This document shows positions 59,526 through 64,000 of a stretch of DNA of 64,000 nucleotides, in pieces. The notes below the pieces were generated by a model that saw nothing but the letters and a program-made list of their open reading frames with translations, had not been told where the DNA came from and searched no databases. The stretch lies in assembly GCF_000987835.1 (NCBI RefSeq), contig NZ_CP011308.1, positions 930,001 through 994,000 on the forward strand. Direction: 5' to 3'. The DNA comes from Sulfurovum lithotrophicum (GTDB taxonomy: Bacteria > Campylobacterota > Campylobacteria > Campylobacterales > Sulfurovaceae). The position numbers and the translations under genes were made by a program. Each line of letters opens with the position of its first letter. The stretch's first letter is position 1.

Positions 59526-59531
59526 GTATAA
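59526..59531 (+). promoter_or_regulatory. -10 box of the WYL regulator gene, probably leaderless
   Basis: TATAAT, 7 nt before the ATG at 59539, with no Shine-Dalgarno. Transcription would begin at about the start codon. Confidence 0.5.
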
Positions 59532-59538
59532 TCATCTT

Positions 59539-60441
59539 ATGAGTCATAAAAAACACCCACAGCCGGTTAAACGGATCGTCGATATTGTCAGGCGGCTTTA
59601 CGCATTTGAGAGGCTTCGTGCCAGTGAGATATCCAAAGAGTACGAGGTCAGTACCAAAACGATCGGTAGAGATATGAAAAAGATAAGCGAGATCATTCCG
59701 TTGCTCTCCGGCAGAGGTGTCTACCATGTAGATACGGAAAAAATGCTGCATTTAAGCAGACTGCCTTCGGCAATGCTCCACTCTTTTGCTTCCAATGCGG
59801 GAATGAGCATAGAGTGTCTGGGCGGTTCGACCTCTGCCATCCCGGTTATCTCTTTTGCCATTGCTTACGACGGTATTCCCAAGCAGATCGCCGAGCAGAT
59901 CATACAGAGTATGGAAAAAGAGTGCAAGTGCCGGTTTGACTACACCAATAACCGGGGTATCTCCAGTCTCAGAACGGTTTCTCCCATCAAGCTCTATACA
60001 GCAAAAGGAAAATGGTACCTGCTTGCCAAAGACGATACAAGCAAAGAGGTAAGACCGTTTGATTTTCTCAAGATCAGGCAGTTCGAGATTCTTCCCGGTG
60101 TACCCAATGACCTGACCCGCTCAGAGATAGAAGAGGTAAATGAAAGGGCTTCCATCTGGGCGAGTGCCGGGCAGAAGCCTTTTGAGGTACGTCTGCATGT
60201 TTCTGCCTACGCCAAACGCTACCTGATGGAAGTACCACTGCACAAAAGCCAGACCCTGGAGTCTCCGCATACAGACGGTACGGCCACTTTTACCTATCAA
60301 ATAACACATAACATGGAACTCCTCCCCGAGATCAAGAACTGGATACCGCACATCCAGGTCATAGAACCAAAAGAGTTTAGAGATGTTTTGAAGAAAGATG
60401 TGGAGAAGTATTTGGCTGAAATGGATAATATGGACATCTAA
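59539..60441 (+). CDS. WYL-domain transcriptional regulator
   Basis: 300 residues from the ATG at 59539. A DeoR/HTH_11-type N-terminal helix-turn-helix (about 15-60: ASEISKEYEVSTKTIGRDMKKI) and a WYL domain (about 135-205: VSPIKLYTAKGKWYLLAKDD) with a C-terminal extension (WCX). WYL proteins sense nucleotide or nucleic acid ligands, and some regulate CRISPR or phage-defence genes. It ends 105 bp before cas9 in the same direction, so regulation of cas9 is plausible. Confidence 0.88.
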   Translation: MSHKKHPQPVKRIVDIVRRLYAFERLRASEISKEYEVSTKTIGRDMKKISEIIPLLSGRGVYHVDTEKMLHLSRLPSAMLHSFASNAGMSIECLGGSTSAIPVISFAIAYDGIPKQIAEQIIQSMEKECKCRFDYTNNRGISSLRTVSPIKLYTAKGKWYLLAKDDTSKEVRPFDFLKIRQFEILPGVPNDLTRSEIEEVNERASIWASAGQKPFEVRLHVSAYAKRYLMEVPLHKSQTLESPHTDGTATFTYQITHNMELLPEIKNWIPHIQVIEPKEFRDVLKKDVEKYLAEMDNMDI

Positions 60442-60453
60442 GTGTCTACTGAA

Positions 60454-60481
60454 TTGTGTTAAGATGTCAGAATGATATATT
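60454..60481 (+). promoter_or_regulatory. Candidate cas9 promoter
   Basis: TTGTGT (60454-60459) and TATATT (60476-60481), 16 nt apart, lie 65 bp upstream of the cas9 ATG. A strong AAGGAAGAG ribosome site sits just before the ATG at 60547. Confidence 0.4.
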
Positions 60482-60546
60482 ATAAGACTTTATAGATTTC
60501 AGATAGAATATTTTAAATGTTTAATGTTTGATAAGGAAGAGAAAAA

Positions 60547-63500
60547 ATGAGTAAAAAAATATTAGCAGTTGATTTGGGAATCACTTCTTTTGGTTTCAGT
60601 GTACTTAAAGAAGTAGAGGAAAATAGTTACATAAACATAGACAATAGTGTCATTATGAGAGATGCACCCTATGATAAAGATGGTAAATCAAAACAGACAT
60701 CACGCAGGGAACAGGCCAGCCAAAGATCATTGGGTGAAAAGAGAAGACAGCGAATTAAAGAGGTTGCAAAAACTTTTAACTCCTTTGGGGTATTGTCTTA
60801 TGATGAATGTATGCAAGTACAGAAGAATAATACTATTACAGATAAGTGGAAACTAAGAGCTGAAGATGCTCTTTATAGAATCTTGAGTCCTCAAGAGCTG
60901 TTTGCTATCATGGCACATATGGCCAAACACAGGGGATATAAATCGATTGCTACCGAAGATCTGCTTTATGAGTTAGAGTTGGAACTTGGACTTGTTGAAG
61001 AGCAAACAGAAGAGGAAGATAGTAAAACAGATGAAAAACGACAGGTTTATGCAGCGCTCGGAAGACTCAAGCGTCTAAAGGAGACCTATAAAGTCGATAC
61101 GATCGCACAGGTGATACACAAAGCGATACAAGAAGGTAAATTTCGTTCTTATCGTAACCATGATGATTATGAAAAGATGGTTAGACGTGAAGATATAGAG
61201 TATGAGATTGAAACAATTATTAAGAAACAATGTGAATTGGGAGCATTTGCATTTGACGGTGAAAGATGTTTACAGTTTATTGAAGTACTGCATGAAGCGA
61301 TCACAGATCAAATTATGCCTGAGAATGATGAGTCTCTTTTTGGTCAGTGTAGTTACTACGCAAATGAAAAAGCAGCACCTCGGTATAGCTATCTATATGA
61401 TATATACAGGCTTTATAAAACTTTAGCTGACCTGAAAATAGATTATTATGATTTAACACAGGAAGATAGAGATAAAATTGTTGATTTTGTTATACAGAAA
61501 ATTGCAAAAGGAAAAAATCTTAAACAGGTTTATTACAAAGATATCAGAAAGATACTCGGGTTGTCCAATGAACAGAAACTCTATGGCAAAGATGATCAGG
61601 TTGTTATTAAAGGAAAATCTTCTCAAAGAACCCTGATCAAATTTTTCTTTTTGAATGAGATAGGCAAATTTCCAACATTGATGCAAAAGATACTTTCTCA
61701 TACAGAGGCATTGAATATATTTGCACAATTAGCTGAAGTTGTACGTTTCCATAAAACACCTAAACTAGCATTAGCAGCACTGCATGAATTGTTGGAACCT
61801 TATGGTATTGAAGTAGAGGCTACAGAACTTTTGGCTCTTATCAAAAGTAAGAGTGCCGGAACACTCTCTATCTCTCATCGATTTATTTTGGATGCTTTGC
61901 CATACTTTAATGAAGGAAAAGATGAGAGTTTTGTTAAAGAAATACTCGGTATCAGTCCTTCCGAGGATTATAATACTTATCCGAAATCGCTTAAATATTT
62001 ACATCTTGGAAAAGACAATCTTTTTGAGAAAACACAAAATGCCATCAATAATCATGCAGTCAAATCTTTAGCATCGTGGGCATTGCAAAATATCGCTGAT
62101 CTTAGTTGGAGATATGGATCATTTGATGAAATTATTATAGAGAGTGCTAGAGATGTTTTGCCACAGGTCATCAAAGATGCTATTGAAAAGTCTATGAAAG
62201 AAAGGGGGAAAGAAATAGACAAGATTATAGAGAGCTATAAAAAAGAGTTTCCGTCTATGGATCGTAAGATGGCAAGAAAGATTAAGCTGCTTGAATCTCA
62301 AAAATTCATTGATATTTATAGTGGTGAAGTGATCAATATAAGTGATCTTTTTAATGGCAGAGCAGATATAGAGCATGTCGTTCCACGCTCATTAGGTGGA
62401 CTCAGTACCGATTACAACCTGATTATTGCCAATAGTGATACCAATATGCAAAAATCCAATCGCTTGCCTATGGATTGGCTGAGTGGGGATATTGAATATG
62501 TCAAGAGGGTCGAAATGCTGTTTAATGGACATAAAATAAATTGGAAGAAACGCAAGAACCTATTGGCAACTTCACTGGATGAGATATATGTGGAGGTACA
62601 GGATACCAAAGCACTCAGGGCAACAAGCTACCTTGAATCATTAGTAAGTGAAGTGCTGAAAATGTATTATCCATTTCCAAATAAAGAACACAGAAAAAAT
62701 GGTGTAGCTGTACGAAATGTACCGGGTAAGACAACTTCTAAAACACGTTCCTGGCTCGGTATCAAATCCAAAAGTCGTGATACCAACTTCCATCATGCCG
62801 AAGACGCACTTATCTTGGCAACACTGAATAGAGGCTGGCAAAATAGACTGCACCGTATGCTCAAAGAGAATTACGGAAAAAGTGAAGAGGAACTTCAATT
62901 ACTTTGGCAAAAATATACACCGCATATAGAAGGGGTGGCAATAGCCGGCTACATAAAAGAAGCCTATGAGCGTTTTATGTCAAAAGGGGAAGAGAGCTTA
63001 TGGTATCGTGATATGTTTGGTAGTATCCGAAGTGTATCATACTGGGTCAGCAAAAAGCCACTTAGTGCTTCTTCACATAAAGATACTGTTTACTCCTCCA
63101 GGCATCGTAATCCAAATAATCCTGATAAGGTGGTGCCGACAGTTCGAAAATCAATTTTAGGTGCGTTTAATGGACTTGATATACTTAAAAACAGACATAA
63201 GTGGAATAAAGAAGAGTTTTTAAAAGTTTATGACAAAGAGATACGCCAAAAGCTTTGGCTCTATCGTTTAGATAACACCAACGATCCTGTTTATCGTGCC
63301 ATAGAAGAAAGAGCTAATACCATAGGGAATCTCATAGAAATTTATATTTATAAAGATCCTCAGCATGATAAAGCGGTGGATGAGGTGTATCAGGAAGTAA
63401 TTCGCTCATTACTTCAAAAGCCGATTACGGCAGCAGGTAAACCTGTGTATAAAACTGTATTTGTGGATGATACTTTCCTTCCGATAGAAATAGAGAGAGG

Positions 63501-63978
63501 TGAGAGTAATAAGGTTTTGGTGAGAACTGATGATAACTTTTTGGCTGTAATGTTTGAAAAAGGAGAAAAAGAGAAACTCAATATCAGTAAAGTTGATGTC
63601 AATTCATTGCATCGGTTAAAAAAGGAAAATGCAATGATCGTTTATCTGAACGAAGTGATCTATCTATTTAACAAAAAGAAGATCATTCATTATGGAGCAT
63701 TGAGAAGCTTTAAGATTTTAAGTAGCGGAGCTAGGTATATTTCATTATTTAATCCTCGTTTTCCTGCAAATCCTTCATCACAGCCAAAAAAATTTACAGA
63801 TGGAAAAAGTATTAAAAGTATAAGTATTGGAAGTACAACGGGGGTAATAAAAGTTCATTTGGATTTAAACGGAAAAATGAAAAGTTATCAAAAGTTTGGT
63901 TTCATTCCTAAGGAACTTGAAGCGCAATTTCTCAAAGAGTCTGGTTATGGCATCGTGGAAGACGATACGAATCACTAA
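60547..63978 (+). CDS. cas9: CRISPR-associated endonuclease Cas9, type II-C, compact
   Basis: 1143 residues. RuvC-I Asp9 in VDLGITSFG; Arg-rich bridge helix (about 53-72); a large REC region (about 75-520); RuvC-II Glu532 in IIIESARD; HNH domain with His610 in DIEHVVPRSLGG and later N in QKSNRLP; RuvC-III HHAEDA with Asp753; then the WED/PAM-interacting region to the C-terminus. All catalytic residues are present. From memory it aligns along its whole length with the Cas9 of Nitratifractor salsuginis, including HMAKHRGYKSIATEDL and the final GYGxVEDD tail. cas1, cas2, the tracrRNA and the array must lie beyond the right edge; none is in the window. Confidence 0.97.
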   Translation: MSKKILAVDLGITSFGFSVLKEVEENSYINIDNSVIMRDAPYDKDGKSKQTSRREQASQRSLGEKRRQRIKEVAKTFNSFGVLSYDECMQVQKNNTITDKWKLRAEDALYRILSPQELFAIMAHMAKHRGYKSIATEDLLYELELELGLVEEQTEEEDSKTDEKRQVYAALGRLKRLKETYKVDTIAQVIHKAIQEGKFRSYRNHDDYEKMVRREDIEYEIETIIKKQCELGAFAFDGERCLQFIEVLHEAITDQIMPENDESLFGQCSYYANEKAAPRYSYLYDIYRLYKTLADLKIDYYDLTQEDRDKIVDFVIQKIAKGKNLKQVYYKDIRKILGLSNEQKLYGKDDQVVIKGKSSQRTLIKFFFLNEIGKFPTLMQKILSHTEALNIFAQLAEVVRFHKTPKLALAALHELLEPYGIEVEATELLALIKSKSAGTLSISHRFILDALPYFNEGKDESFVKEILGISPSEDYNTYPKSLKYLHLGKDNLFEKTQNAINNHAVKSLASWALQNIADLSWRYGSFDEIIIESARDVLPQVIKDAIEKSMKERGKEIDKIIESYKKEFPSMDRKMARKIKLLESQKFIDIYSGEVINISDLFNGRADIEHVVPRSLGGLSTDYNLIIANSDTNMQKSNRLPMDWLSGDIEYVKRVEMLFNGHKINWKKRKNLLATSLDEIYVEVQDTKALRATSYLESLVSEVLKMYYPFPNKEHRKNGVAVRNVPGKTTSKTRSWLGIKSKSRDTNFHHAEDALILATLNRGWQNRLHRMLKENYGKSEEELQLLWQKYTPHIEGVAIAGYIKEAYERFMSKGEESLWYRDMFGSIRSVSYWVSKKPLSASSHKDTVYSSRHRNPNNPDKVVPTVRKSILGAFNGLDILKNRHKWNKEEFLKVYDKEIRQKLWLYRLDNTNDPVYRAIEERANTIGNLIEIYIYKDPQHDKAVDEVYQEVIRSLLQKPITAAGKPVYKTVFVDDTFLPIEIERGESNKVLVRTDDNFLAVMFEKGEKEKLNISKVDVNSLHRLKKENAMIVYLNEVIYLFNKKKIIHYGALRSFKILSSGARYISLFNPRFPANPSSQPKKFTDGKSIKSISIGSTTGVIKVHLDLNGKMKSYQKFGFIPKELEAQFLKESGYGIVEDDTNH

Positions 63979-63993
63979 GCCGTGCAGGCTTAG
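63975..63993 (+). terminator. Hairpin at the cas9 stop
   Basis: CTAAGCC-GTGCA-GGCTTAG is a perfect 7-bp stem that starts on the cas9 stop codon. It may end the transcript or belong to a downstream RNA; sequence stops 7 bp later, so a T-run cannot be seen. Confidence 0.35.
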
Positions 63994-64000
63994 AATCGAT

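Overview
The window looks like a chromosomal piece of a Campylobacterota bacterium, most like the Sulfurovum/Nitratifractor group. The gene order mreC-mreB-clpX-lpxA-fabZ and the run tatD-rlpA-kdsC-lptC-lptA-engB-mrdA are typical of that phylum. The Cas9 at the right edge reads, from memory, as an ortholog of Nitratifractor salsuginis Cas9. No rRNA or prophage is present; two tRNA genes (fMet, Gln) lie near 59.3 kb.

Layout. 1-5.9 kb, minus strand: cell shape (mreBC), ClpX, lipid A synthesis (lpxA, fabZ, lpxB) and queH. 6-12.8 kb: envelope and stress genes (rhodanese, NhaC antiporter, L,D-transpeptidase-like protein, hemerythrin, lipase-like hydrolase, TonB). 12.9-14.7 kb: hemL and a YchJ-like protein. 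14.8-20.4 kb: an AT-rich accessory block of secreted proteins of unknown role, built around a 901-residue VWA protein with eight tandem beta-type repeats and led by a sigma-54-like promoter. 20.5-28.4 kb: YeeE/YedE sulfur transport halves, AtpZ/I, and a peptidoglycan-salvage group (amidase, SSS symporter, anmK, amgK, murU). 28.5-36.1 kb: HAD phosphatase, NnrS, cytochrome c peroxidase, nadK, recN and a TolA-like membrane-anchored HPt protein. 36.2-43.6 kb: tatD through mrdA, a nearly continuous envelope operon (LPS transport, elongation PBP2) that also carries hisB and an argA-like gene. 43.7-49.3 kb: an LRV-repeat protein, a MoxR-type ATPase and a ygiQ radical SAM gene split by an IS3-family (IS407-type) element with a 4-bp target duplication. 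49.4-54.6 kb: PAS/hemerythrin sensor, znuACB with a tiny lipoprotein gene, a frameshifted secreted protein, truncated hemoglobin. 54.6-59.1 kb: exonuclease, NifU-like and ferritin-like pair, psd, a PDC-sensor membrane protein, HAD phosphatase. 59.2-64 kb: two tRNAs, a WYL regulator and cas9.

The most unusual items are the VWA-repeat cassette with its sigma-54-like promoter, the compact Cas9 next to a WYL regulator, a 162-bp imperfect palindrome that behaves like a MITE, a 50-bp perfect palindrome with an ATTA duplication, dispersed GGTGCGT hairpins, and several genes whose -10 box sits 6-7 nt before the start codon (probable leaderless mRNAs). All assignments were made by reading the sequence; no database search was run.
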